Source: Paraphoma chrysanthemicola
Taxonomy: Eukaryota; Ascomycota; Dothideomycetes; Pleosporales; Phaeosphaeriaceae
NCBI GenBank assembly: GCA_020744225.1
Contig: JAGMWG010000013.1
Location: 372,001 to 436,000 of the forward strand
DNA length: 64,000 nucleotides
Direction: 5' to 3'
Shown: positions 45,580 to 54,572 of the stretch, in pieces
Position numbering within the stretch: the first letter of the stretch is position 1
Layout of the letters: every line of letters starts with the position of its first letter
Program-made: the position numbers and the translations under genes
Notes under the pieces: generated by a model
The model's input: only the letters and a program-made list of their open reading frames with translations
What the model was told of the DNA's origin: nothing
Database searches by the model: none

Positions 45580-46128
45580 CCATCCCACCGACTTTACACA
45601 TTTCCGCCATGGGCTAGGAGCCCGAGTGCGCTGGTCGCAGAGCAAACCGATGGTGGTACGAGCATGATCAAGAATGACACAGCTTCTGGGGCGACTTGAC
45701 TGCTACAAGTTCCATTCAACAATCTTTAGAATCGCGAGCGGTACACGGCACTCTCGACGATGCAGATCTCTGGGTGTACGTGGACATGTATAATTGAGTT
45801 GACTAGTGTCGCGATCTAGCGTAGTAGCACGATAAGTTTTGAGGAAACTGGCACCCAAATTACGGAGCATCTTCACTTCCTGTTGCGTGGACAATGACCC
45901 CGCATTGCACTAGTACGTCGCCCCACGATACCCCGGAGATGATTGAGGCTGCAAATGGTCCGAAATCGACATTTCGGGCGCAATTCTTCCGTACAGCCTT
46001 TTCGCCGAACACCCAACCCTGGTCTCTGGGTCAACGATGATTGGGATAAAGTCTGGGCGGCCCAGAGCAATGGATTGTGACCTCACTCGTTGAATTTTTT
46101 TTTGGGCTGTCCTTCAAGAGTGGTCATC
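45580..46128. other. Intergenic, nothing recognised
   Basis: 549 bp containing the promoter of the esterase gene; a poly-T run at 46096-46103 precedes its start. Confidence 0.35.
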
Positions 46129-47226
46129 ATGAAAGTCCAATCTGTTGCGGCTCTCGCACTGGCGACATGCACGGCCGCCTCCCCAGCCAGCCCAAAGACC
46201 AAAAAGTCCGATTTCAACTGGCACACAACCAAATCCCTAATCGCATTCGGTGATTCCTACACATTTGTTCAAGGCGTCCTCGGACGCGTAAACTACACCT
46301 ACATTGGCGACGTACGTCCCCTTACCAGATTGCCTCACCCTAAGCACTCTAACACCACGATGCAGAACTTTAACAAATCCTTCACTCCTGAGCAACTCTT
46401 TGACAATCGCATCGTCCTCAATGTTTCCTGGGCAACCCAAGGCACTGCCGAAGGCGGCCCGAACTGGGTCGAACACCTCACAGATTGCGGCACGCAGAAA
46501 GGCCTGACAGACCCACGCACCTGTAACCGTCAACTCTGGGACTTTGCTTATGCGGGCGCAAACACCGTATCCGAGCCAGGATTCACGCCCGCACACTGGA
46601 ACCACACCGTATCGTTTGCGCAGCAAATCGACCAATTTGTCTCGTACGGCGATCCCGCACTTGAAACTATCAAACTGAAAAAGAAAGACGCCCTTGTCGC
46701 TATCTGGATCGGCATCAACGACATCAACGACTTGGCGAAGTTACGTGGGAAGAACGAGAGTTTCGCGCCTTTGTATGAGAAGGTGGAGGGATATGTGTGG
46801 GAGAGTGTGGAGAAGATTTACGCCCTGGGATACAGAAAGTATCTGGTTATGAATATACCGCCATTGAATCGCTCGCCGTCACCGGCTGTGAATGCGAGTG
46901 CTGTACAGACCTACAATGATATCGCGGCAAGGCATGCGGATGAATTTGCTGCGAAGCACAAAGATGCGACGGTGTTGCAATACGATGTTAATGGCGTATT
47001 GAACGGCATCCTGGATAACTACCAAAAGTATGGATTTAAGAACATTACGAACTTTTGTCCGGGGTATAACAAGGCGGATATCAGGGTCAATCCAGGCAAG
47101 TATGGGTGTGGAGAGGGACTGGACACATACTTCTGGTACGACTCGGGCCATCTGGGAAGTCGGACGCATGAGATATTTTCGGGGATGTTGGAGAAGTGGT
47201 TGGTGAAGAAGAGCGGAAGGAATTGA
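46129..47226 (+). CDS. Secreted SGNH/GDSL carbohydrate esterase (CE16-like)
   Basis: The frame is open throughout, but 46312-46365 (54 nt, GTACGT...GATGCAG with CTCTAACAC branch) interrupts the conserved YIGDxNFxxSFTPEQLF run, so I take it as a stop-free intron; the spliced protein is 347 residues. A signal peptide (1-19) is followed by block I FGDSYTFVQG (Ser nucleophile), TSEGGPNWVEHLT-like sequence, block III GINDIND (oxyanion Asn) and block V YFWYDSGHLGSRTHEIF (Asp and His). The pattern matches fungal acetylesterases of CE16 that remove acetyl groups from xylo- or other oligosaccharides. There are many N-glycosylation sites. Substrate choice within SGNH esterases is not predictable by eye. 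It could act with the CDH/LPMO enzymes upstream. Confidence 0.86.
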   Translation: MKVQSVAALALATCTAASPASPKTKKSDFNWHTTKSLIAFGDSYTFVQGVLGRVNYTYIGDVRPLTRLPHPKHSNTTMQNFNKSFTPEQLFDNRIVLNVSWATQGTAEGGPNWVEHLTDCGTQKGLTDPRTCNRQLWDFAYAGANTVSEPGFTPAHWNHTVSFAQQIDQFVSYGDPALETIKLKKKDALVAIWIGINDINDLAKLRGKNESFAPLYEKVEGYVWESVEKIYALGYRKYLVMNIPPLNRSPSPAVNASAVQTYNDIAARHADEFAAKHKDATVLQYDVNGVLNGILDNYQKYGFKNITNFCPGYNKADIRVNPGKYGCGEGLDTYFWYDSGHLGSRTHEIFSGMLEKWLVKKSGRN

Positions 47227-47286
47227 GTGGGTATCTCGATGCTATGCTATTTAATCTGGTATTGTTACAAATGAGTGCCTCAGCAC

Positions 47287-48936
47287 TTAAAACCAGTCGC
47301 CCCAATCAGAATCTCCTCCTCCACCACCATCACCACCTCCTTGCGATCCCCATGGGTCTTGTTCTTGTGGTTGATCCTGCGCCCAAGGGTCTTGGGTCTG
47401 ACCCCACACATCGCCGTCGTCTGGTGGTGTTTGCTGTCCGGGATTGTCCAGGTAGGGATCTGAGGTTCCTGCTTGTGGACTCTGGTCATCAACGGGATTT
47501 TGTTGTTGTTGGCTCGCTTCTCGACCTCTCTGCATAGCCTCATAACCAGCCATTGTTCCAGCGCCAGCGGCAACCCCTTCAGCGGATCCAAGGCCCCGCG
47601 CGGCGGCGCCGGCTTCAGTCGCTATCCCACTTTCTCCAGCAGCGCCAACTGCTCCGGCTCCAGCGGCGCCCGCTTCGCCGGCTGCTGCTCCGCCAGCCGC
47701 TTCGCCACCTCCCCACCATGGCATCCACATGGGCCACATTCCTCCAACACCTGAGCCACTGTGACGGCTGAAGTAGTCAAAGTCAATGGAGACAGCCGTT
47801 GCGAGCATAACAGCACGCTGATCCAGTGTCATTCCAGACACAGGTTCGTCTGGCTGTGCAGCACCGGCAGAGTCCATGCGCAGAGCGTACACGCCAGTGT
47901 CTGTGAATATCTCCCGAGCAAAACCGGCAAAGTTCCGATTCACGGAGCCTATGAGCTGATTGTCGTCTGACTTGAGACTGAAGTCCCAAGATAAGAAAGG
48001 CTCATCAACACGTGCAAACTGCAGCATACCAACTTCTCTTGTGTCGCCGTCGACGACTGCAACAGCTTTTGAGTTCGACATTGGGAGTTCGCCGGACGCA
48101 ATTTGTGGGGTGTTGGGCGTGGAGGGGTCGTCGTTGAGATTACGTGCGAGGAACATGTTATACTTCCGTCGTAGAGGTGCCCATTCTTGCTCTGTGGCGC
48201 CGATGATACGCATGTCGCGAAGAGGTATGCTGGAGATGCTCGCGCTGGTCTGGTCAACGATGCTGCCTGGACTTGTTCCTTGCAGACTTCCCGAACTCGT
48301 GTAGGCAGCCTCCTGACCCACAGCATCGTATACTCTTATCCTACTGTTTATCCAGCTGAACGGTCTGTGGAACCGTAATACCTCCTTCTCGTGCTTGTCA
48401 AATACGTGTGTTGTGAAGCTCCGGTGCGTCTTGAACATTTGCCTTGCCACCGCGCTTCCTACGCCATGGTCCTGTTCTGCCAGATAGCCTACATGGTTCC
48501 CATGGGGATCCATGATGACGTAGCGGTTCAATTGCTCGAACCCCATGAGTACATTCATCATCTCGAGTTGCCGCTGAACAATGAGCGTTGAGTTATCGAG
48601 GAGCCGCATGGCAGGATGGGTCTCTTTGAGGACGCCATAAGGGTCTTCGGGGATGTGTACGGGAGATACAAGACTGTTTTCGCTGTCTGGCGTAGTTGCG
48701 AGCGCGTTCGAAACAGCATCGACCTTAGAGGGCTCAGCGGAAGGCCCATGTGGCGGCTCGTTGGGACTATTCGGTGGTGGCTGTCTTGATGAGTAGGCCG
48801 GAGCCCGCCGCTGCGACGGAGTATATTTTGGTAGACGCCCACGAGGGCCTGGCGATGATGGGGTGCCTCGCGTTGCAAAGCTTCGTAGAGGCACTTGCGG
48901 TATCCGCGACGAGCACCATCGTGCTGTAGCAAGCAT
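47287..48936 (-). CDS. Phospholipid scramblase-family protein (AIM25-like)
   Basis: A single exon of 549 residues from the ATG at 48936 (an upstream in-frame ATG at 48984 adds 16). The N-terminus MLATARWCSSRIPQVPLRSFATRG is a typical mitochondrial presequence. The scramblase domain covers about 110-410: LIVQRQLEMMNVLMGFEQLNRYVIMDP, PFSWINSRIRVYD, GMLQFARVDEPFLSWDFSLK and a hydrophobic end near VMLATAVSIDFDYFSRH. Fungal members (yeast Aim25) affect mitochondrial inheritance; scrambling itself is unproven. The last 135 residues are low complexity: an Ala/Gly run (EAAGGAAAGEAGAAGAGAV), then Gln/Pro/Asp/Gly with repeated DPW/DVW motifs ending DSDWGDWF. The 48550 Pro-rich N-terminal linker is also fungal-specific. 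Confidence 0.88.
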   Translation of the reverse strand: MLATARWCSSRIPQVPLRSFATRGTPSSPGPRGRLPKYTPSQRRAPAYSSRQPPPNSPNEPPHGPSAEPSKVDAVSNALATTPDSENSLVSPVHIPEDPYGVLKETHPAMRLLDNSTLIVQRQLEMMNVLMGFEQLNRYVIMDPHGNHVGYLAEQDHGVGSAVARQMFKTHRSFTTHVFDKHEKEVLRFHRPFSWINSRIRVYDAVGQEAAYTSSGSLQGTSPGSIVDQTSASISSIPLRDMRIIGATEQEWAPLRRKYNMFLARNLNDDPSTPNTPQIASGELPMSNSKAVAVVDGDTREVGMLQFARVDEPFLSWDFSLKSDDNQLIGSVNRNFAGFAREIFTDTGVYALRMDSAGAAQPDEPVSGMTLDQRAVMLATAVSIDFDYFSRHSGSGVGGMWPMWMPWWGGGEAAGGAAAGEAGAAGAGAVGAAGESGIATEAGAAARGLGSAEGVAAGAGTMAGYEAMQRGREASQQQQNPVDDQSPQAGTSDPYLDNPGQQTPPDDGDVWGQTQDPWAQDQPQEQDPWGSQGGGDGGGGGDSDWGDWF

Positions 48937-49588
48937 CTTGAAGGTCGCGGTCCTGGGTAAGCCGTGACAGTGAGTGTATGGCACAATGCAGATCCAGCTA
49001 TTGTCTAAATCAGAACTCTGCCTTTTCGAACTCTTGCGTGGCGAGTTCGAGTGACTCTATGAATTCGATGTAGCTCAAGCTCGAGTGACAGTTCATTACG
49101 TCATCGCGCGAAACCTCAAGACGTTGTAACAAATCGAGAGACGAACTACAGGTACAGCGCAATATATTACAAATCTACCGCAGCTGGCGTAAGGTCGCCG
49201 GTAAGTCGCGCATGAGCGTGGTCGAGAGAAAGGTGCAAGCTAGCTCACCATGCAAGCGTGGCTTGGCGCTGCCAAAAACTTCGGCTGACTCCACAGAGCC
49301 GCGACTTTGCGCCCTCAACCTCACAACCTTCGTGGCCAGATTTTCTCCATGAGCGCGATCACTTCACGACGCCTCCATAGCTGGGTAAGTAGCATGTTCT
49401 CTCACCTCAAATTTCCATGATGACAAAATCTCTCATATCGAACCACTGAACCGCAGCATTCACTTGTCTACGTTTCCATGGCTCATGCTGCATCCGTTAC
49501 TTATAGACTACAACGGTATCTGATCGAACACACACGCCTTCATTGCTCAACACACATGTACGATTGTATCTAACAAGGCCACAGGTTC
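48937..49588. promoter_or_regulatory. Divergent intergenic region, scramblase / SEN2
   Basis: 652 bp with no supportable gene. A GTAAGT at 49383 followed by an AG at about 49585 hints at a 5' UTR intron of SEN2. Confidence 0.4.
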
Positions 49589-51058
49589 ATGAGAAACCCG
49601 AACAGCAAGATGGCGGCTGATGTGGAAGCACAAAATGGTGGTCACGATGTAAACTCAAAGGGTGCTTCTGCACCACGTCAATGGAATGATGCAAATGGAG
49701 CACCAAAGAAGCCTCGTCCTCGCAGACCAAACTACCACGAGATACACGTCAAGCCAATTCCGCTCGACACCTATCCTCTTCCAGCATTCATTCCACACAA
49801 TCCAATTTCGATTGTGCGCATTGTGTTGTCTTTGCTCTCGCACTCGCTGTTCCCTCCAAAGTCACATGTTGTCGTTCATCGAGCTTACTTCTCCGCCGAG
49901 ACCCAGTCGATCCACGTCACAGATGCAGCTTCGATCCGCGCGCTATGGGAACAAGGCTTCTGGGGCAAGGGCTCTCTCAGTCGTAGTGAGCCGCAATGGC
50001 TGATCGGCGAGAAGAAGAAGCGGGGCATCGAAGCGAGCAAGACAAGCGCCGAAGTCACGCAAAACAGGCGAGAGGAGAGAAGGCAGTTCAAGCTCGAAAG
50101 AGCCAGAGCGCAGCGAGAAGCGATCGAACAGCAATTGAGACAGGAAGGAAAACTGGATGCGGATGGCAGTATCGAAGAACTGGTCGATGACGGCCAAATA
50201 TCGGAGAGCCCGCGAGGAACCATATACACCCCAGATGCTGGAGACGTAGTCACCGTTAAAGGCGACTCGATTGTGTCTGAGATTGACAAAAGCCTGAAGG
50301 AATCAGCTCCATCCTGGGAGGAAGCCGAGCCCACGCCTTCCGAGGCGGTGGAGATTAAGGACCAGGAACACCTTCAACTTACCCCAGAGGAGGCTTTCTA
50401 TCTCAGCTATTCTTTTGGCGCTCTCTCCATCATATCTGTCACCGAGGCTGAGACTGAGGGCTCACCTGTATCATACCCTTCATGGTACCTCTTCCGACTC
50501 TATGCTGCGTATGCCGGCTTTCCAGTTCCGGAGGCACTCATCTCTAACCTACAGTCTGCGTACCAAATCAACAGTGACGGCAGAAGTTCAGTAAGCCACA
50601 TATCCCCAATTGAGCCTGACAACCAATTCATCCTGCGCTACGTCGTATACCATCATTTCCGATCTCTCGGCTGGGTTGTGCGTCCTGGCATCAAATTTGC
50701 CGTGGACTACCTTCTCTATCTCCGTGGTCCGGCTTTTCATCACGCCGAGTTCGCCATTATGATTTTACCTTCGTACTCAGACTCGTACTGGAACAGAGCG
50801 CCCGAATCAGAAACAAGTCTCGAATGCAGGCAGAAAGAGCTAAGAAGAAAGGACTGGTGGTGGCTTCATCGCGTCAACAGAGTGCAGTCGGCAGTGTTCA
50901 AAACACTGGTATTGGTGTATGTTGAGGTACCACCGCCCTGGGATGTGAAGCCGTCATCGGAGAGTGGATTTAAAGTGGACATTGGCAATGTGCTCAAGAA
51001 GTACATGGTCAGAGAAGTCGTGATCAAACGGTGGAGTCCGAATAGAAATCGTGACTGA
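49589..51058 (+). CDS. SEN2: tRNA-splicing endonuclease subunit Sen2
   Basis: A single exon of 489 residues. Sen2 is one of two catalytic subunits of the heterotetrameric tRNA-intron endonuclease and cuts the 5' splice site. The N-terminal block (YHEIHVKPIPLDTYPLPAFIPHNP, about 47-70) and ALWEQGFWGKGSLSRSEPQWL are Sen2-specific. An acidic insert (about 190-270) leads to the endonuclease domain: LTPEEAFYLSYSFGAL, YVVYHHFRSLGWVVRPGIKFAVDYLLY and GPAFHHAEFAIMILP containing the catalytic Tyr/His, then the catalytic Lys in VQSAVFKTLVLVYVEVPPPW. All three active-site positions appear intact. A second in-frame ATG at 49610 (MAADVEAQ) could be the real start. Confidence 0.94.
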   Translation: MRNPNSKMAADVEAQNGGHDVNSKGASAPRQWNDANGAPKKPRPRRPNYHEIHVKPIPLDTYPLPAFIPHNPISIVRIVLSLLSHSLFPPKSHVVVHRAYFSAETQSIHVTDAASIRALWEQGFWGKGSLSRSEPQWLIGEKKKRGIEASKTSAEVTQNRREERRQFKLERARAQREAIEQQLRQEGKLDADGSIEELVDDGQISESPRGTIYTPDAGDVVTVKGDSIVSEIDKSLKESAPSWEEAEPTPSEAVEIKDQEHLQLTPEEAFYLSYSFGALSIISVTEAETEGSPVSYPSWYLFRLYAAYAGFPVPEALISNLQSAYQINSDGRSSVSHISPIEPDNQFILRYVVYHHFRSLGWVVRPGIKFAVDYLLYLRGPAFHHAEFAIMILPSYSDSYWNRAPESETSLECRQKELRRKDWWWLHRVNRVQSAVFKTLVLVYVEVPPPWDVKPSSESGFKVDIGNVLKKYMVREVVIKRWSPNRNRD

Positions 51059-51173
51059 GCCGTAGGCCACGCCAGTAGAAATTATGATCTCAGAAGAATT
51101 TGATGAAGTTATGAGTCTCATGACAATCCAACCCAATCATCTTAACCACTTCCTTGCTCCCGTCCAGTCCACA

Positions 51174-51461
51174 TCATCTGACATCAACCCTTAGCATCCA
51201 CCCCATATCCTGCTCCAGTCTGTTGAGTTTCGATAACAGTCCCATGTATCCCCAAGCATCGATGACGAGTTGGTTCAATTGGAGCGGCAGATATCGTGTC
51301 TCTTCATAGAGCGATCGAGATGTGATTAAGAGACCGGCACCAATGTCAGAGACGTCGAAACGCCCGAGCAGTGGATTGAAGGTTAAGGTGCCGGTGGGCG
51401 AGGTGAGCGCGTAAACATAAATCTGGTTGCGAATTTCTGCTGGTAGGGACGTGAAGGACAT
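51174..51461 (-). CDS. Short LPAEIRNQIY-type (2EXR/F-box-like) protein
   Basis: Starts with MSFTSLPAEIRNQIYVYALTS, the N-terminal signature of a very large fungal family of F-box/2EXR-like proteins (LPxEIRNxIYExAL). Only 95 residues, whereas most members are 200-400, so it may be a truncated or naturally short copy. The frame is open 204 nt upstream but those codons have no family resemblance. The middle includes SRSLYEETRYLPLQLNQLVID, the usual 'large inventories of residues deciding which peaks are high' pattern of this family. It lies just downstream of NAA38 on the same strand. Function unknown. Confidence 0.65.
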   Translation of the reverse strand: MSFTSLPAEIRNQIYVYALTSPTGTLTFNPLLGRFDVSDIGAGLLITSRSLYEETRYLPLQLNQLVIDAWGYMGLLSKLNRLEQDMGWMLRVDVR

Positions 51462-51661
51462 CTTTTGAGTGTGGTGTTTCGGTTGATTGTAAACTTGTTT
51501 CGTGCGATTGTCCTGTCTCCTGCCGCGTATCTCCGAATCGACTGAGATAATCGAGCCTGAAAGACCACAATTTGATGAGACTTGAGGTCGCTGATGGCGG
51601 CCTCTTGGCAAGACTTCACCGCATTGGCTCCAAGTCTGTCCTCGACGATGCCAAGCCAACC

Positions 51662-52139
51662 TCACAACGTGACACTGTTTTTCTGACTAGGCAGCGTACT
51701 CTCTTCAAACTCGATCTTGGTAATGTGCTGGCCTGGCACAACGACCAGGCCCACGTAGCGGCTGTTCCAGGGCACAGGCGCAGAAGGATTGCCTGACTCT
51801 TCGACGGCCTTGCGAATGACTTCTGCTGACGGCGCTCGGTATTCATGTGCCAGAGCGAGAATGATGTTGCGGTCCTGTGTACGGTCAGCAAGATGCTTGA
51901 GCACAGGCACTTGAATATGGTAAGAATCACGAAGCCCGCAAGGCAAGATCAGCCTATTCACTTACCTTATCCGTGCATTTCATTTGGCCCCCAAAGATGC
52001 GCCCATCCGAAGCATGCACCCTCAAGTTCTTCCCGATGAACTGCGAGAGCCAGAAGGTCGCCTCGGCGTTGTTCATCCTGGTGTCCTTTCTTTTCCAGGG
52101 CAACCAGCTGCGACGATTTGCCTGGCTCGAGGACGCCAT
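51662..52139 (-). CDS. NAA38: NatC auxiliary subunit, Lsm-domain protein Naa38/Mak31
   Basis: Two exons in transcript order, 52139-51966 and 51874-51662 (91 nt intron), give 128 residues. The Lsm fold shows Sm1 in EATFWLSQFIGKNLRVHASDGRIFGGQMKCTDKDRNIILALAHEY and Sm2 in RYVGLVVVPGQHITKIEFEES. This pairing is specific to the LSMD1/Naa38 group, a small auxiliary subunit of the NatC N-terminal acetyltransferase that acts on ribosome-bound chains starting Met-Leu/Ile/Phe. A basic, Ser-rich 22-residue N-terminus precedes the domain, so MNNAEATF is an alternative start. The splice falls between CTDK and DRNI, with an in-phase GTAAGT donor. Other Lsm proteins (LSM1-8) lack the PGxHI sequence. Confidence 0.88.
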
Positions 52140-52445
52140 GAGTCTGGCGAGGCGAGGCGGGCAGTGCACGCCGTGTGGCTGTGTAGCGGTAGTCTCAGAC
52201 GTCGAGCGGAGCGTGTGGCTTGAAGAGCCTTGGCGCAATTGTCGCGTTTGGCTCGAAATTTGGCTGGTGTCGGACCTCCGCGCTTGACGATTCGACGCAA
52301 CTTTTTGTGAGAGGACAAACCACACGATGCATTCAATACGGAGGAGCTGCCAGGCGGCGCTCAGAAGCTCGAGCGAGGCTTGCATATTTATCAATGGCTC
52401 CCGACGTGGCTTCTCAATAAGCTCCGCCCGCTCAAAAGGTTCGAA
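52140..52445. other. Divergent intergenic region
   Basis: 306 bp between NAA38 (minus) and the next plus-strand gene; shared promoter DNA. A short ATG frame at 52394 stops after eight codons. Confidence 0.35.
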
Positions 52446-53615
52446 ATGCCCAATGTCTTACCTGCACACTCTGTATTGACCGGTATAAAGGCGCCCTTCC
52501 CGTCTTTCTCACGCCCTCAAACTCTGAATTATCTTCCCTCCTCTCGACCTTCAACTCCAAGGTCTTGCTTCCCTACCACCTCACCAAAGAGCAACAAGAG
52601 CTCGTCTACCGCATAGCCAACAAGGCCAAACTCGAAGCCGAGCCTGTCGACATCACCCTAGGCGACGTGACGCTTCCCCTCGAACACATCAACCGAGTCC
52701 GGCTCCCAAAAAGGTGGCAGACTTTCAAGCAGATCGTCACAAAGAGCGAAACTCGCGACGACTGGGAAAATGTAGTGCGCGCGTTGGAAGGCTTCCAAAA
52801 TGCGGGGATAGAGGTCAAGACAGACTGGAAGGAGATGGTAGTCAGGCACCTGAATTCCAACGGCATGCAGCACTTGGTCCTCAAGGCATTGCAAAGACCG
52901 AAAGCGACGGGACTGAGCATGCGGGAGGAGCGTCTTCTCCTAACAGTTCTGAGGGGCATACACGACATGGCAGCGCTTGCGGATTGGGATGAGGAGCAGA
53001 CGAGCAAGGCTCTGCGGTGGGCAAAGCAGGTCGCGGAACTGCTCGAAGAGGAAGACCACCACGCTACGCAGAGCCGTGGCGAGCTGGCCTCTGAGAAAGA
53101 CTTGAGAGGCAAGCCAGCCGTCGTCGCGGTGCCAACAGAAATGGCTGCCGTACTTGCGGACCGGTATGGCGGCAGTGTGGAAGACGTCAAAGTCTTGGTA
53201 GGAAGGCTTGTCGCAGCCTTGAAGCAAGACGACTACTCTGTACGCACATTTCACACCCTTTTTACAAAGCCCTTCGGTGCTAACAATAATGCAGTCGTCT
53301 CTCGACAATATAATCGAATCATGCAACAAAACCTCGGCCGACTTCACCAGTCGAGCAAGCCAGCAAAGCCATACCAGCACCCTCGCGTATATCCTTCTCG
53401 AGCCCATCTTCGTGTACAACGCACTAAAGAATGCGCGCAAAGTTCTTGGAGACGACATGCCGATGAAGGAGGAAGCACAGCAGTGGGAGAGCAGAACAGA
53501 GACAGTGCTCAACGAGGCCGCTAAGGCGGCGGATCGATTGCGGACAAGAGATGGAGATACGATAAGGACCGGGTTTGTGGAGAATCTGAAGGACGCATTA
53601 AAGCAGGTTCAATGA
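52446..53615 (+). CDS. Conserved hypothetical protein, 5' end uncertain
   Basis: The body is an open frame from about 52480 to 53239, a 55 nt intron (GTACGC to AATGCAG) and a last exon 53295-53615. The spliced C-terminal part joins DDYS to SSLDNIIESCNKTSADFTSRAS. The protein is soluble and almost wholly helical (KEQQELVYRIANKAKLEAEP, WKEMVVRHLNSNGMQHLVLKALQRPK, MAAVLADRYGGSVEDVKVLVGRL), with no signal peptide and no domain I can name; helical-repeat mitochondrial or RNA-associated proteins look similar. The likely opening MPNVLPAHSVLTGIKAPFP (ATG 52446) is in a different frame from VFLTPSNSELSSLLSTF, so either a short intron or a one-base shift lies near 52485-52505. Confidence 0.6.
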
Positions 53616-54572
53616 GGTGACATTGGAAGTGAATGGACATGACTGTTTTATATCGCTGTACATTATTTTGGCTGGGACACAGGGGTATGATGGCTCGGCT
53701 AGACATGGTTAGGTTTTTCGCAATTGTGCGCACAGTCTACGGTCAATCAATGCTAATGACCTTCATAGCGACCTCGTCATTGCCCTCAAAAGATTATGCT
53801 CACAATTCCTGGCCTCATTACTCTCGCCTCGAGAGTCTGCCAATACTTGCCTCAATGGCATATGTTCGCGTGTCCATTGGGGTTTGATCAAAGATATCCC
53901 CAATACAAGCGCATACATGCGGCGAGCATTTGGCACATTCTGTCTTGGGGATTAAGATTTTGAGAGACGTGCCAGTGGCTGGTAGCTGTGGAAGAAAATT
54001 CGGGAATTGTAAGCAAAGTTCAAGCTTGACTAAGATATGCAAAGCTGGGAGGACATGGTGCTTAGTAAAATCTGCTTTATTGCAGCAGCCGATGCTTTTC
54101 CCGAGAAGAGATTTAGAACATGACTACCATCTTCACGAGTTCTGAAGTATCGATTCTATATTTCATTACAGTCAAGATGTATTAAGCACGACGGACCCTT
54201 TCCTATCCTCCGTAGACGACCATATCTCATGACAGCAGTTGACAGTTTAAAAATGCCATGCGCACTCTCGTAGCCTAGAAATGTGTTTTGAAAAAAGGCA
54301 TGATGTTGATTGTCGCGGTTCTGAAATCGCATGTATAGGGCGCATTTATTATGGAAATTTTGGCTTTGAAGATGTTTAGAGTAGGTCGAGTGCAGTTCAT
54401 CATGGAAATGATGAACATAGATACGTTGGGCACATTTCTATGACTGGGCATGCTTTCCACATTGTGTAGTTGGATCGAAGCGGCAAATTGATACAAGGTG
54501 CTCATTATGGTCAAATGGTAGAGGAAGGGGCAGGCTATAAGAGCAAATTTGATTGAAGGCCAACTCGCGTAC
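53616..54572. other. Convergent intergenic region, 1.0 kb
   Basis: No gene supported. It is AT-richer than its surroundings, which fits 3' UTRs and terminators of two converging genes. Confidence 0.45.
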
